Below are positions 1 through 10,630 of a stretch of DNA of 64,000 bases, piece after piece. How positions within the stretch are numbered: the first letter of the stretch is position 1; the number at the start of each line of letters is the position of its first letter. The notes beneath the pieces are model-generated. The model did not search any database. It was not told where the DNA came from and saw only the letters and a list, made by a program, of their open reading frames with translations. A program made the translations under genes and the position numbers. Source of the stretch: Ralstonia sp. A12 (GTDB taxonomy: Bacteria; Pseudomonadota; Gammaproteobacteria; Burkholderiales; Burkholderiaceae); contig NZ_JSZO01000006.1 of NCBI RefSeq assembly GCF_000801955.1, positions 158,957 to 222,956 of the forward strand. The letters run 5' to 3'.

Positions 1-1013
1 AGCGCCAACAGCGCCTCGGCGATCGGCGTGGCGCGAATGCCCACGCACGGGTCATGGCGGCCGAACGTTTCCACCACTGCCGGCTCGCCCGCCTTGTCGA
101 TTGAGCGACGCGGCGTGCGGATGCTCGACGTCGGCTTAATCGCCAGCGACACAGAGATATCCTGCCCCGTCGAGATGCCACCCAGGATGCCACCCGCGTT
201 GTTGCCGACGAAGCCATCCGGCGTCAACTCATCGCCATGCTCAGAGCCGCGCTGGGCCACGGCATGGAAACCAGCGCCAATCTCGACACCCTTCACTGCG
301 TTCAGGCCCATCATCGCGTGTGCGATGTCGGCGTCCAGGCGATCGAACAACGGTTCGCCCCAGCCGACCGGCACGCCGGTGGCCACCACTTCGATGCGTG
401 CGCCGACGGAATCACCGTCCTTGCGCAATGCATCCATGTACGTTTCGAGCTCGGGAACGATCTCGGCATTCGGTGCGAAGAACGGGTTGTTCGGCACCTC
501 GTTCCAGTCGACGAACGGAATCTGGATATCGCCCAGCTGCGACATGAAGCCGTGGATTTCCACGCCGAACTTCTCGCGCAGCCATTTCTTGGCGACAGCA
601 CCTGCGGCCACCGTCGGTGCAGTCAGTCGAGCCGACGAACGGCCACCACCACGCGGGTCACGGACGCCGTATTTGTGCCAGTAGGTGTAGTCAGCGTGGC
701 CGGGGCGAAAGGTCTCGGCGATGTTGCTGTAGTCCTTGCTGCGCTGGTCGGTGTTGCGGATCAGCAGGCAGATCGGCGTGCCGGTGGTCTTGCCTTCGTA
801 CACGCCGGACAGAATCTCAACGAGGTCTTCTTCCTTGCGCTGCGTGACGTGGCGCGAGGTGCCAGGCTTGCGGCGGTCCAGGTCAGGCTGAATGTCTTCT
901 GCGCAGAGCGTCATGCCCGGCGGGCAGCCGTCGATGACAGCGCCAATGGCCGGGCCATGCGACTCGCCGAAGGTGGTGACGGAAAACAGCAGGCCCAGGG
1001 TATTGCCAGACAT
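1..1013 (-). CDS. aroC: Chorismate synthase AroC (3' end cut by window edge)
   Basis: Converts 5-enolpyruvylshikimate-3-phosphate to chorismate, the last common step to aromatic amino acids and folate, using reduced FMN; cytosolic. The ATG at 1013 opens [10 protein letters not shown], and 337 codons are visible; the family is usually about 360-370 residues, so only the C-terminal tail is missing. Three family signatures can be read: [14 protein letters not shown] near residue 18, [13 protein letters not shown] near 123, and [14 protein letters not shown] close to the left edge. It is the first base-1 feature and reads out of the window. The FKBP gene lies 85 bp downstream of its start on the same strand, so the two could share a transcript. 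Confidence 0.97.
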   Translation of the reverse strand, partial: MSGNTLGLLFSVTTFGESHGPAIGAVIDGCPPGMTLCAEDIQPDLDRRKPGTSRHVTQRKEEDLVEILSGVYEGKTTGTPICLLIRNTDQRSKDYSNIAETFRPGHADYTYWHKYGVRDPRGGGRSSARLTAPTVAAGAVAKKWLREKFGVEIHGFMSQLGDIQIPFVDWNEVPNNPFFAPNAEIVPELETYMDALRKDGDSVGARIEVVATGVPVGWGEPLFDRLDADIAHAMMGLNAVKGVEIGAGFHAVAQRGSEHGDELTPDGFVGNNAGGILGGISTGQDISVSLAIKPTSSIRTPRRSIDKAGEPAVVETFGRHDPCVGIRATPIAEALLA

Positions 1014-1098
1014 GATCGTGCTCAAGAAAGCGCCGCGACGGCCGCGGCGCAAAACATCAGGAAAACGCTATTGTAAGGCCGATCAATCGGCCACCCAA

Positions 1099-1515
1099 TC
1101 AACCACCAATACCCAGCAGCTCGACCTCGAAGTTCAGCGTGGCATTGGGCGGAATCGTGCCGGGCACGCCTTGCGCGCCGTAGGCAGTGGCTGCCGGGCA
1201 CGTCAGCTTGGCCTTGCCGCCCACCTGCATCTTCTGCACGCCTTCGGTCCAGCACGGAATCACGCGGTTCAGCGGGAACGAGATCGGCTGGCCACGCTTG
1301 TAGGAGCTGTCGAACTCTTTGCCGTCGGTCAGCGTGCCGCGGTAGTGCACCTTGACCGTATCGCTGGCCTTGGGCGACGGGCCGGTGCCCTTGGTCAGGG
1401 TCTGGACGATCACGCCGGAGGGCAGCGTTTCGCTCGCTGTGGACGATGCGGCTTGAGCGGTGACGGCAGCCAGGGCAAGCGACGAAGCGCACAACAGCAG
1501 GGAGATCTGTTTCAT
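1099..1515 (-). CDS. Exported FKBP-type peptidyl-prolyl cis-trans isomerase
   Basis: Isomerises Xaa-Pro bonds, probably in the periplasm. The 138-residue product starts with a signal peptide (MKQISLLLCASSLALAAVTA, then QAAS), followed by a single FKBP domain with VKVHYRGTLTDGKEFDSS, a Trp-centred pocket (RVIPCWTEGVQ) and the closing strand PNATLNFEVELL. The reading frame stays open far upstream into the neighbouring gene, but the ATG at 1515 is chosen because the signal peptide starts there. Two cysteines in the domain (CWTEG and LTCPA) could form a disulfide after export. Located between aroC and the MFS-acyltransferase gene, all on the minus strand. Confidence 0.93.
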   Translation of the reverse strand: MKQISLLLCASSLALAAVTAQAASSTASETLPSGVIVQTLTKGTGPSPKASDTVKVHYRGTLTDGKEFDSSYKRGQPISFPLNRVIPCWTEGVQKMQVGGKAKLTCPAATAYGAQGVPGTIPPNATLNFEVELLGIGG

Positions 1516-1598
1516 AGTCGGATAACGGGAGTGATTGGGGATCAACGGCTCAAACAGCGGGCCAACTGGCAGTGTAGCGAATTCCGGTTGACTGTCCT

Positions 1599-3506
1599 TT
1601 AGCGCCACTCGCCGCGCAGGGCCAGCACGGCTGCCTGCAGCCCTTCCGGCGATACCGCCTGCGGCGACACTGGCGTTCCAATGCACAGCTCCAGCTTGTT
1701 GAGGAAGCCGCGACGGAACGGGCGCGACATCGCCGCACCGCCGTGACGAGAGAAGAAGCTGCCCCATAAACCGCGCAGTGCCATCGGCACCACCGGCACC
1801 GGAGTGCGCTCGACGATACGACGCATGCCTTCCTTGAACGGGTTCATGTCGCCCGTGGCTGTGATTTTGCCTTCGGGGAAAATGCAGACGACCTCCCCTT
1901 CGGCCAGCGCCACGGCAATGGTGTCGTAGGCGCGTTTGAGCATCTCCGGGTCTTCGTGCATCGGCGCGATGGGAATCGCCTTGACCGTGCGGAAGAACCA
2001 CGACAGCACCGGCACCTTGAAGATACGGTGGTCCATCACGAAACGCACCGGCCGACGCACAAAGGCGCCCACCACCACGGCATCGACAAAACTCACGTGG
2101 TTGCAGACCAGCAGGCACGGCCCCTCATCGGGAATGCGCTCCGAGCCCTCCACCTTCACGCGGTAGACGGTATGGATCAGCAGCCACATCACGAAGCGGA
2201 TCAGGAACTCCGGCACCAACGTGTAGATGTAGATCGCCACCACGGCGTTGAGGATGCCGGTGACCAGGAACAACTGCGGGATCGTGAAGCCAGCATGCGT
2301 GAGCACCATCGCCAGCACCGCCGAGGCAATCATGAACAACGCGTTGAGGATGTTGTTGGCGGCAATGATGCGTGCGCGGTGCGTGGGCTCGCAGCGGCTC
2401 TGAATCAGGGCATACAGCGGCACGCTGTAGAAGCCGCCGAACATGGCTAGCAGGAACAAATCCGCCAGCACGCGCCAGTGGCGGTGGTTCTGCAGGAAGC
2501 CGGAAATGCCCGTCAGCACATCGTGCGCGACCAGCGCTTCGGCATGCGAGGCGAAATACAGGTCCACCGCAAATACCGTCATGCCGATTGAGCCGAACGG
2601 CACCAGGCCGATCTCCACGGTGCGTCCCGACAGCTTCTCGCACAGCACCGACCCCAGCCCGATACCGACCGAAAACACCGCCAGCAGCAGCGTCACCACG
2701 TTCTGATCGCCGCCGAGCACGTTGCGTGCAAAGGCAAAGAACGACGTCAGGAACGTCGCCCCGACAAACCACAGCCACGAGATCCCCATCAGGCTCAGGA
2801 ACACCGCGCGCTGGTTGCTCGCCAACTTGAGGTTGCGCCAGGTCTCGGAGATCGGGTTCCAGTTGATGCGCAGATCCGGCTGCGACGCCGGCGACACCGG
2901 CACGCCGCGCGCCGTCAGCCAGCCGGCCACGGCAATGACCAGGCAGGCAATGCCCGTGAGCGTTGGGCCGATGAGGTCACCGTTGCGCGTGTAGTTGGCC
3001 AGCTCCCCGCCGCCGATGGTGCCGATCAGGATGGCGACGAAAGTGCCCATCTCCACCAGCCCGTTGCCGCCCACCAGTTCGGACGACTGCAGGTGCTGCG
3101 GCAGATAGGCGTACTTGACGGGCCCGAACAAGGTCGAATGCACGCCCATCAGGAAGGTGCACAGGTACAGCAGCTCAATGTGGCGCAGCGCGAAGCCCGC
3201 GCAGCCGATCGCCATGATGGCGATTTCCAGTGTCTTGACCAGGCGGATCAGCCGGGCCTTATCCATGCGATCGGCAATCTGCCCGCTGGTGGCCGACAGC
3301 AATACGAAAGGCGCGATGAAGATCGCCGAGATCAGGAACGCCGCCGAGGCCGGGTCCGTATTGCCGAACAGCGCCGCGTGGTACGTGACCAGCGAGGAAA
3401 ACGCCACCTTGAATACGTTGTCGTTCATGGCGCCCAGGAATTGGGTCCAGAAGAACGGCGCAAAACGGCGCTGCTTCAGCAGCGAAAACTGGCTCGATTG
3501 GCTCAT
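1599..3506 (-). CDS. MFS transporter-acyltransferase (PlsC) fusion, LplT/Aas-like
   Basis: A 635-residue fusion. Residues about 10-435 form an MFS transporter of the lysophospholipid-transporter type (QFLGAMNDNVFKVAF at the first helix, GPVKYAYLPQHL further on). Residues about 445-635 form a 1-acyl-glycerol-3-phosphate acyltransferase domain with the HX4D motif HVSFVD at 470-475 and FPEGKIT. In enterobacteria LplT flips lysophospholipid inward and Aas re-acylates it; here transport and the PlsC half of Aas sit in one chain, while the acyl-ACP synthetase half of Aas is absent. The likely role is lysophospholipid uptake and re-acylation at the inner membrane, by family inference. The ATG is at 3506, after a terminator that isolates it from the CBS gene. 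Confidence 0.88.
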   Translation of the reverse strand: MSQSSQFSLLKQRRFAPFFWTQFLGAMNDNVFKVAFSSLVTYHAALFGNTDPASAAFLISAIFIAPFVLLSATSGQIADRMDKARLIRLVKTLEIAIMAIGCAGFALRHIELLYLCTFLMGVHSTLFGPVKYAYLPQHLQSSELVGGNGLVEMGTFVAILIGTIGGGELANYTRNGDLIGPTLTGIACLVIAVAGWLTARGVPVSPASQPDLRINWNPISETWRNLKLASNQRAVFLSLMGISWLWFVGATFLTSFFAFARNVLGGDQNVVTLLLAVFSVGIGLGSVLCEKLSGRTVEIGLVPFGSIGMTVFAVDLYFASHAEALVAHDVLTGISGFLQNHRHWRVLADLFLLAMFGGFYSVPLYALIQSRCEPTHRARIIAANNILNALFMIASAVLAMVLTHAGFTIPQLFLVTGILNAVVAIYIYTLVPEFLIRFVMWLLIHTVYRVKVEGSERIPDEGPCLLVCNHVSFVDAVVVGAFVRRPVRFVMDHRIFKVPVLSWFFRTVKAIPIAPMHEDPEMLKRAYDTIAVALAEGEVVCIFPEGKITATGDMNPFKEGMRRIVERTPVPVVPMALRGLWGSFFSRHGGAAMSRPFRRGFLNKLELCIGTPVSPQAVSPEGLQAAVLALRGEWR

Positions 3507-3541
3507 CGGCAGGGGCGATCGTGGTTCAAATCGGGTTCAAC

Positions 3542-3573
3542 AAAAAAACCCGCTCGCAGCGGCGGGCGGGTTT
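3542..3573 (-). terminator. Rho-independent terminator after the CBS-domain gene
   Basis: Perfect 8-bp stem AAACCCGC (3546-3553) with GCGGGTTT (3566-3573). Read on the minus strand, it is followed by a run of seven T (complement of 3542-3548). It ends the transcript of the CBS gene before the MFS-acyltransferase gene. Confidence 0.75.
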
Positions 3574-3601
3574 CGGGTGTGCAGCAAAGACGATGTGCAG
3601 A

Positions 3602-4057
3602 TCAGTCTTCGTTGGCTTTTTCTTCGGGCCAATCGCGAATGTACGCCTTGAGCATCTTGTTCTCGAAGTTCTGTTCTTCAAACACGGCCTTGGCGACGTC
3701 GTAGAACGAAATCACGCCCATCAGCGTGCGGCTGTTGAGCACCGGCAGGTAGCGCACATGGTGCTCCAGCATGATGCGGCGCACTTCATTGACTTCGGTT
3801 TCTGGGGTGCAGGTGACCGGATGATCGTCCATCACCTTGCGGATGGTCGTACCCTCGCCCACCGTGCCGTGGCCCTTGGCCAGGACCTTGATGATCTCGC
3901 GGAAGGTCAGCATGCCGACCAGCTCGCCGTACTCCATCACCACGAGCGAGCCGATGTCGTACTCAGCCATCGTCTGCACCGCCACCTGGAGCTTGGTTTC
4001 CGGGGCCACGGTGTAGAGCGTGTTGCCCTTCACTTCAAGAATGTCGCTGACTTTCAT
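3602..4057 (-). CDS. Tandem CBS-domain protein
   Basis: A 151-residue soluble protein made of two CBS modules (about residues 1-65 and 70-140), a fold that binds adenosyl ligands such as AMP, ATP, NADH or SAM and acts as an energy sensor. Visible signatures are MAEYDIGSLVVMEYGELVGM and HHVRYLPVLNSRTLMGVISF. No catalytic domain is attached, so the partner is unknown. The ATG at 4057 is chosen over an upstream in-frame start because the CBS module begins there (MKVSDILEVKG). It diverges from metY across about 200 bp and is followed by its own terminator, so it is monocistronic. Confidence 0.9.
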   Translation of the reverse strand: MKVSDILEVKGNTLYTVAPETKLQVAVQTMAEYDIGSLVVMEYGELVGMLTFREIIKVLAKGHGTVGEGTTIRKVMDDHPVTCTPETEVNEVRRIMLEHHVRYLPVLNSRTLMGVISFYDVAKAVFEEQNFENKMLKAYIRDWPEEKANED

Positions 4058-4259
4058 GCTGCGTCTCCCAGGTTTCGGGGTGCCGGTCTGCCGGGGGGCG
4101 ACCGCGCGCGGGTTGTGGTTATGGTTGTGTTTCGATCCTAGCCCAAACCGGAGGGCGTCGACAAGCACATGCACAAAAAATGCGGCAGAAAAAACCAGTC
4201 AAAAACCGCGCCCGCTCGGCGTTTGCCCGAGATGCACCGCAACAGGGAGCAGTGCTAGC

Positions 4260-5642
4260 ATGCCCGGTCTCGACCCTCATTCGGTGCTTGAATCCATGTC
4301 CAAAGCCCGCTTCGACACGCTGGCCCTGCATGCCGGTGCCGCGCCCGACCCGGCCACGGGTGCGCGCGCTACGCCCATCCACCTCACCACGTCATTCGTG
4401 TTTCGCGACAGCGAACACGCCGCCTCCTTGTTCAACATGGAGCGCGCGGGTCACGTCTACTCGCGCATCTCCAACCCAACCGTCGCCGTGTTCGAAGAGC
4501 GCATGGCGGCCCTTGAGAACGGTGTCGGCGCCATCGCCACGGCCTCCGGCCAGGCGGCGCTGCACCTGGCCATCGTCACGCTGATGGGCGCCGGCTCGCA
4601 TATTGTCGCCTCGTCGGCGCTGTATGGCGGCTCGCACAATCTGCTGCATTACACGCTGCGCCGTTTCGGCATCGAGACAACCTTCGTCAAGCCCGGCGAC
4701 ATCGACGGCTGGCGCGCAGCCATCCGCCCGAACACGCGGCTGCTGTTTGGCGAGACGCTCGGCAACCCAGGGCTGGATGTGCTCGATATTCCGACCGTGG
4801 CGTCGATCGCGCATGACGCGGGCGTGCCGCTACTGGTCGACTCGACTTTCACCACGCCGTGGCTGCTGCAGCCGTTCGCGCACGGTGCGGACCTGGTCTA
4901 CCACTCGGCCACCAAGTTCCTGGGCGGGCATGGCACCACCATTGGTGGTGTGCTAGTCGACGGAGGTACCTTCGACTACGTGGCAGCGGGCAAGCACCCC
5001 GAGCTGACCGAGCCTTACGCTGGCTTCCACGACATGGTCTTTGCCGAGGAAAGCACCGTCGCCCCCTTCCTGCTACGCGCCCGCCGCGAGGGTCTGCGCG
5101 ACTTTGGCGCCTGCATGAACCCGATGGCGGCGTGGCAACTGCTGCAAGGCATCGAAACGCTGCCGCTGCGCATGGCCCGCCATGTGGAAAACACCCGCCG
5201 CATCACCGCCTTCCTGGCGAGCCACCCAATGGTGGCATCGGTGGCCTACCCCGAACTGGAATCGCACCCCGACTACGCTTTGGCTAAGCGTTTGCTGCCG
5301 CGCGGCTGCGGTGCCGTGTTCAGCTTCGACCTGCGGGGCGATCGGCGTGCCGGCCAGCAATTCATTGAATCGCTGGGGCTGTTCTCACACCTGGCCAATG
5401 TGGGCGACGCGCGCTCGCTGGTCATCCACCCGGCGTCGACCACGCACTTCCGCATGGACGCCGCCGCGCTGTCCGCCGCCGGCATTGGCGAGGGCACGAT
5501 CCGCCTGTCGATCGGCCTGGAAGACGCCGACGACCTGATCGACGATCTGAAGCGCGGCCTGAAAGCCGCCGAGCGCTCGATGTCTGCCTCATCTGGCACG
5601 TCCGCTGGCAAGACCGCGCCCAACGCAACCGGAGCCCGCTGA
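4260..5642 (+). CDS. metY: O-acetyl/O-succinylhomoserine sulfhydrylase (Cys/Met metabolism PLP enzyme)
   Basis: PLP enzyme that makes homocysteine from an activated homoserine and sulfide (direct sulfhydrylation route to methionine). The 460-residue protein has the Cys/Met PLP signature: SATKFLGGHG with the Schiff-base lysine at about residue 219, VDSTFTTPWL for the cofactor aspartate, and RLSIGLED near the C-terminus. The segment around VLDIPTVASIAHDAG resembles the O-acetylhomoserine type, but acetyl versus succinyl specificity cannot be settled by eye. The ATG at 4260 follows a GGGAG site; an in-frame ATG at 4296 is an alternative. The stop overlaps the next start by one base (TGATG), so the hydrolase is probably translationally coupled. 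Confidence 0.88.
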   Translation: MPGLDPHSVLESMSKARFDTLALHAGAAPDPATGARATPIHLTTSFVFRDSEHAASLFNMERAGHVYSRISNPTVAVFEERMAALENGVGAIATASGQAALHLAIVTLMGAGSHIVASSALYGGSHNLLHYTLRRFGIETTFVKPGDIDGWRAAIRPNTRLLFGETLGNPGLDVLDIPTVASIAHDAGVPLLVDSTFTTPWLLQPFAHGADLVYHSATKFLGGHGTTIGGVLVDGGTFDYVAAGKHPELTEPYAGFHDMVFAEESTVAPFLLRARREGLRDFGACMNPMAAWQLLQGIETLPLRMARHVENTRRITAFLASHPMVASVAYPELESHPDYALAKRLLPRGCGAVFSFDLRGDRRAGQQFIESLGLFSHLANVGDARSLVIHPASTTHFRMDAAALSAAGIGEGTIRLSIGLEDADDLIDDLKRGLKAAERSMSASSGTSAGKTAPNATGAR

Positions 5643-6472
5643 TGGAATGGACCCTACAAGGCGAGCGTGCCTACGCCTATACCGGTGGCAAGCCGTTCGA
5701 TCCAACGCTGCCGTGCGTTGTCTTTGTGCATGGCGCGCAGAACGATCATTCGGTCTGGGGGCTGCAGACCCGCTGGTTTGCGCACCACGGCTTCAGCGTG
5801 CTGGCGGTGGATCTGCCCGCGCATGGCCGCAGTGGCGGCGCCCCTCTGCAAACCGTGGAAGCGATGGCCGACTGGGTGATGACATTGGTGCAGACCGCCG
5901 GCGTCACACAGCCCGTCATGGTGGTCGGACACAGCATGGGTTCACTGATTGCGCTGGAGTGCGCCTCGCGATACGCAAGCCGCGTGCGCCGCATTGCGCT
6001 GGTGGCTACCGCCTGGCCCATGAAGGTCTCGGATGCACTGCTCGACGCCGCGCTCAACAATACAGCGGGCGCGATCGACATGGTGAACATCTGGTCGCAC
6101 TCCAGCCTCGCCAACAAGCCGTCTGCGCCAGGGCCCGGGTTCTGGATGCATGGAGGCAGCCAACGCCTGATGGAACGCGTGGCGCGCGGCACGGAGGCCC
6201 CCGTCTTCCACACGGATTTCTCCGCCTGCAACGGCTATGCACGTGGCGCCGAGGCCATGGCGACTGTGAAGTGCCCGTCACTCGTGATCGTTGGCGAGAA
6301 AGATCAGATGACGCCGGCAAAGGCGGGCCGTCACGTGGCCGCCGGACTGGCGGGTAGCCGCGTGGTGGGCCTGCCTGCCGGACATGCGGTCATGGGAGAA
6401 TGCCCAGACGGCACGCTCGATGCGCTGATTGCCTTTGCGCGCGAACGAGAGCCGGGCGCAGCCGCCGTGTAA
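5642..6472 (+). CDS. Alpha/beta-hydrolase
   Basis: A 276-residue alpha/beta-hydrolase. The oxyanion region VVFVHGAQNDHSVW and the nucleophile elbow GHSMGSL (Ser near residue 100) are clear, followed by the acid-strand segment VIVGEKDQMTP and the catalytic histidine in LPAGHAVMGE. The substrate is unknown. It starts inside the metY stop codon (TGATG), so the two are one transcription and translation unit. In methionine biosynthesis an alpha/beta-hydrolase-fold acyltransferase (MetX) often accompanies the sulfhydrylase, but this protein is shorter and lacks the MetX layout. I therefore call it only a hydrolase. Confidence 0.85.
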   Translation: MEWTLQGERAYAYTGGKPFDPTLPCVVFVHGAQNDHSVWGLQTRWFAHHGFSVLAVDLPAHGRSGGAPLQTVEAMADWVMTLVQTAGVTQPVMVVGHSMGSLIALECASRYASRVRRIALVATAWPMKVSDALLDAALNNTAGAIDMVNIWSHSSLANKPSAPGPGFWMHGGSQRLMERVARGTEAPVFHTDFSACNGYARGAEAMATVKCPSLVIVGEKDQMTPAKAGRHVAAGLAGSRVVGLPAGHAVMGECPDGTLDALIAFAREREPGAAAV

Positions 6473-6504
6473 CTGCGCCCCGGTCAGGATTCAGGAGACG
6501 CATC

Positions 6505-6822
6505 ATGGCCACCACCGAGACCCCCACCTTCAGCAGCTTCGCCGAGTTCTATCCGTTCTATCTGGGCGAACACCAGGACCGCACCTGCCGGCGCCTGCAC
6601 TTCGCGGGTTCGAGTGTTGCCCTGGTGTGCCTGATCCTGCTGATCTTCACGGGCAACCTGTGGTGGCTGCTCGGTGCGGCTGTCAGCGGTTATGCGTTTG
6701 CGTGGGTCGGGCACTTCGGCTTTGAGAAGAACCGGCCCGCCACTTTCCGCCACCCCTTCTACAGCCTGATGGGCGACTGGGTAATGTATCGCGACATCTG
6801 GACGGGGAAAATCCCGTTCTGA
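6505..6822 (+). CDS. Mpo1/YGL010w-like membrane protein (DUF962)
   Basis: A 105-residue membrane protein with two hydrophobic segments (about residues 32-48 and 50-67) and the conserved ends of the DUF962/Mpo1 family: an N-terminal FYLGEHQDRTCRRLHFAG with its early histidines, and FGFEKNRPATFRHPFYSLMG. The yeast member Mpo1 is an iron-dependent dioxygenase acting on 2-hydroxy fatty acids; whether bacterial members share this is not established, so the function is inferred only at family level. The ATG at 6505 follows AGGAGACG. It ends 4 bp before the convergent BrkB gene and is probably the last gene of the metY cluster. Confidence 0.8.
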   Translation: MATTETPTFSSFAEFYPFYLGEHQDRTCRRLHFAGSSVALVCLILLIFTGNLWWLLGAAVSGYAFAWVGHFGFEKNRPATFRHPFYSLMGDWVMYRDIWTGKIPF

Positions 6823-6826
6823 GCGA

Positions 6827-8137
6827 TCAGGCGCGGACGGCGGCGGGCGCTGGTGCAGCGGCAGCTTGCGTCGCGGCCACCACGCCGCGCTCACCGCTGG
6901 CAAACACGCTCTCCAGCGTGTTGTCGAGCGCTGGATTGTGCAATTGGGCAGCCAGCGCGTGGGTATCACCCAGATACCGCGCCAGTGCCGTGCGCGGTAG
7001 GCGCGGCAGGTTCAACACCAGCCTTTCATAGAGCGGGCGCAGCGTGGTCGTATGTGCATCGCACAGCAGCGCCCAGTGCGCTTCGCCGCGATCCTGCTGC
7101 AGCTTGCCGACCAGGTGCAATGCTTTGAGTTTGGTCAGCAGGTCAGCAAGGTACTCCGCCTCCAGTTGCAGACGCCGGCTGATTTCCAGTTCGGCCACCG
7201 TACGCGGTGCCTGTTCCCGTGCGCGGTACAGCAACAGCAAAACACCCAGCGCATCAAAGAACTCGCTGCCCGGAAACGTGCGCCGCTGCCAGTAGCCCTG
7301 GCGGATGATCGGCAGCGTCGATGCAATGGTCGCACCCAGCAGCGTGACCAGCCAGCTCACGTAAATCCACGTCAGGAAAATCGGCAGCGTGGCAAATGCG
7401 CCGTACACGGCGGTGTACGTGGGAATGTGCGCCACATAAGAACCAAAGATGCGCTTGGCAATTTCAAACGCCACGGCGGCAACCAGGCCGGCCAGAAACG
7501 CATCGCGCCGCGCCACGTTGGTGTTGGGCACGAACACGTAGAGCATGGAAAACGCAATCGCCGACAGCAGGATCGGCACCGCGCCCACGATCACGCCAAG
7601 GCCAAACGGCAGCTTGTGCACATAACCGGCCGAGATCGACACCATGTACGAGCTGACCGAGAGGCTCGCACCAATCAGCACCGGGCCAAACGTCACCAGT
7701 GCCCAGAACACGAGCACGCGTTGCGCCAGCGGCCGGCGTTGGCGCACACGCCAGATGGCATTCAGCGCGTTCTCGACCGTCAGCATGGTCATGACCGACG
7801 TCACCACCAAGCCGATCAGGCCAGCGGCCGTCAGCCCTTTGGCGTTGCTCGAAAACTGGTTCAGATACGTGATGATCGGCCGACTGATGTTGCTCGGCAC
7901 GAGGTTGCTGAACATGTAGCCTTCGATGTCTGCACGAAAGCTCTTGAACATCGGGAACGCCGTGAACAGCGCAAACGCCACCGTCAGGATCGGCACCACC
8001 GAGAGCACCGTCGTGAACGTCAGACTGCCGGCCACCTGGGGCAGGCGGTCTTCGCCCGCGCGGCGCAGCGCATAACGCGACAGCGCACGCAGCTTGGCGG
8101 CATTCCATTGACGAAGCGCACGGGTATCAAAAAGCAT
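6827..8137 (-). CDS. YihY/BrkB family inner-membrane protein
   Basis: A 436-residue member of the YihY/BrkB family (UPF0761, formerly misnamed ribonuclease BN). The membrane domain, about residues 25-290, carries the family's typical AGSLTFTTVLSVVPILTVAF near the start and six or so hydrophobic segments. The tail (about 300-436) is a cytosolic winged-helix-like extension ending in an Ala-rich stretch. Its role is unresolved in the family: transport or serum resistance has been proposed. Divergent from the quinone reductase gene, with about 80 bp between them. Confidence 0.88.
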   Translation of the reverse strand: MLFDTRALRQWNAAKLRALSRYALRRAGEDRLPQVAGSLTFTTVLSVVPILTVAFALFTAFPMFKSFRADIEGYMFSNLVPSNISRPIITYLNQFSSNAKGLTAAGLIGLVVTSVMTMLTVENALNAIWRVRQRRPLAQRVLVFWALVTFGPVLIGASLSVSSYMVSISAGYVHKLPFGLGVIVGAVPILLSAIAFSMLYVFVPNTNVARRDAFLAGLVAAVAFEIAKRIFGSYVAHIPTYTAVYGAFATLPIFLTWIYVSWLVTLLGATIASTLPIIRQGYWQRRTFPGSEFFDALGVLLLLYRAREQAPRTVAELEISRRLQLEAEYLADLLTKLKALHLVGKLQQDRGEAHWALLCDAHTTTLRPLYERLVLNLPRLPRTALARYLGDTHALAAQLHNPALDNTLESVFASGERGVVAATQAAAAPAPAAVRA

Positions 8138-8165
8138 GAAGAATGAGGCGGCGCAAGGCCAATGA

Positions 8166-9199
<1,034 letters not shown>

Positions 9200-9205
9200 T
9201 CCGCC

Positions 9206-10618
9206 ATGACCCACGACGCGTTCCTGCAAGCCTGCGCTGACACCATCGGCGCCGCGTATGTCCTGACAACGCCGGAAGACCAGGCGCCCTATCTGACGGA
9301 TTGGCGCAAGCGTTTCACTGGCCGCGCCCGCGCGGTGCTGCGCCCGGCGGATGCTGCGCAGGTGGCGGCTCTGGTGCGGCTGTGTGGTGAGCATGCGGTG
9401 CCCATGGTCCCGCAGGGCGGCAACACCGGCCTGTGCGGTGGCGCCACGCCCGATATGGAAGGCAACGCGGTCGTCATCTCGGTGCAGCGCATGCAAACCG
9501 TGCGTGCGGTCGACCCGATCAACAACACCATCACCGTGGATGCCGGCTGCATCCTGGCCAATGTGCAGCAAGCCGCAGCGGCAGCCGATCGCCTGTTCCC
9601 GCTGAGCCTGGCAGCGGAAGGCAGTTGCACCATCGGCGGCAACCTGGCGACCAACGCCGGCGGCACGGCTGTCCTGCGCTATGGCAATGCCCGCGAACTG
9701 TGCCTCGGTATTGAAGCCGTGCTGCCCAACGGCGAGCTGTGGAACGGCCTGCGCGGCCTGCGCAAGGACAACACCGGTTACGACCTGCGCGACCTGCTGA
9801 TCGGCGCGGAAGGCACGCTCGGCATCATTACCGGGGCAACGTTGAAGCTGTTTCCGCAGCCACGCGCCAAGGTGACGGCGCTGGCGGCGCTGCAATCTCC
9901 ACGTCAGGCGCTGGCGTTCCTGTCGCTGGCACAAAGCCATGCGGGCACGCTGCTGACGGGCTTTGAGTTGATGTCGGCGTTCTGCCTGGAGTTGGTGCGC
10001 AAGCACTATCCGCAACTGCGCGTGCCATTTGCACAGGCGTATCCGCAGTACGTGCTGCTGGAACTGTCCGATCTGGAAAGCGAGGAACACGCACGTGCAC
10101 TGTTCGAAGCGCTGATGGAAGATGCACTGGCGCGCGGCGTGATCGACGACGCTGCCGTGGCGGAATCGGTGGCGCAGTCGCGCGATTTCTGGAACCTGCG
10201 CGAGCACATCCCGCTGGCCCAGGCCGATGAAGGCAAGAACATCAAGCACGACATTGGTGTGCCCATCTCGCGCATCGCCGATTTCATCGACGTGACCGAC
10301 CGCGCGCTGGCCGCCGCTTACCCGGACATCCGCATGGTGACCTTCGGCCACCTTGGCGACGGCAACCTGCACTACAACGTGTCACCGCCCGAGGGGCATG
10401 AACACGAGGCCTTCCTGGCGCATCAGGACGGCATCAACCGCATCGTGCACGACAGCGTGCATGCGCACGGCGGCTCGATCTCGGCCGAGCACGGCATCGG
10501 CCAGCTCAAGCGAGAAGACAACGCGCGCTACAAGAGCGCGGTCGAGCTGGCGGCCATGCGCGCGATCAAGCAGGCGCTGGACCCGCGCGGCCTGATGAAT
10601 CCGGGAAAGGTGTTGTAA
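9206..10618 (+). CDS. FAD-binding oxidoreductase, D-2-hydroxyacid dehydrogenase (GlcD/DLD) type
   Basis: A 470-residue flavoenzyme oxidising a D-2-hydroxyacid (D-lactate, glycolate or D-2-hydroxyglutarate are candidates). The vanillyl-alcohol-oxidase-type FAD domain holds PQGGNTGLCGGATPD (about 72-86) and GSCTIGGNLATNAGG. The C-terminal substrate domain holds TFGHLGDGNLHYNV with metal- and substrate-binding histidines, and EHGIGQLKRE near the end. It is complete, with no iron-sulfur domain. It lies 6 bp after the DUF2069 gene in the same direction, so it is probably the last gene of that operon. I cannot tell the exact substrate. Confidence 0.88.
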   Translation: MTHDAFLQACADTIGAAYVLTTPEDQAPYLTDWRKRFTGRARAVLRPADAAQVAALVRLCGEHAVPMVPQGGNTGLCGGATPDMEGNAVVISVQRMQTVRAVDPINNTITVDAGCILANVQQAAAAADRLFPLSLAAEGSCTIGGNLATNAGGTAVLRYGNARELCLGIEAVLPNGELWNGLRGLRKDNTGYDLRDLLIGAEGTLGIITGATLKLFPQPRAKVTALAALQSPRQALAFLSLAQSHAGTLLTGFELMSAFCLELVRKHYPQLRVPFAQAYPQYVLLELSDLESEEHARALFEALMEDALARGVIDDAAVAESVAQSRDFWNLREHIPLAQADEGKNIKHDIGVPISRIADFIDVTDRALAAAYPDIRMVTFGHLGDGNLHYNVSPPEGHEHEAFLAHQDGINRIVHDSVHAHGGSISAEHGIGQLKREDNARYKSAVELAAMRAIKQALDPRGLMNPGKVL

Positions 10619-10630
10619 GACGCCTCGGTT

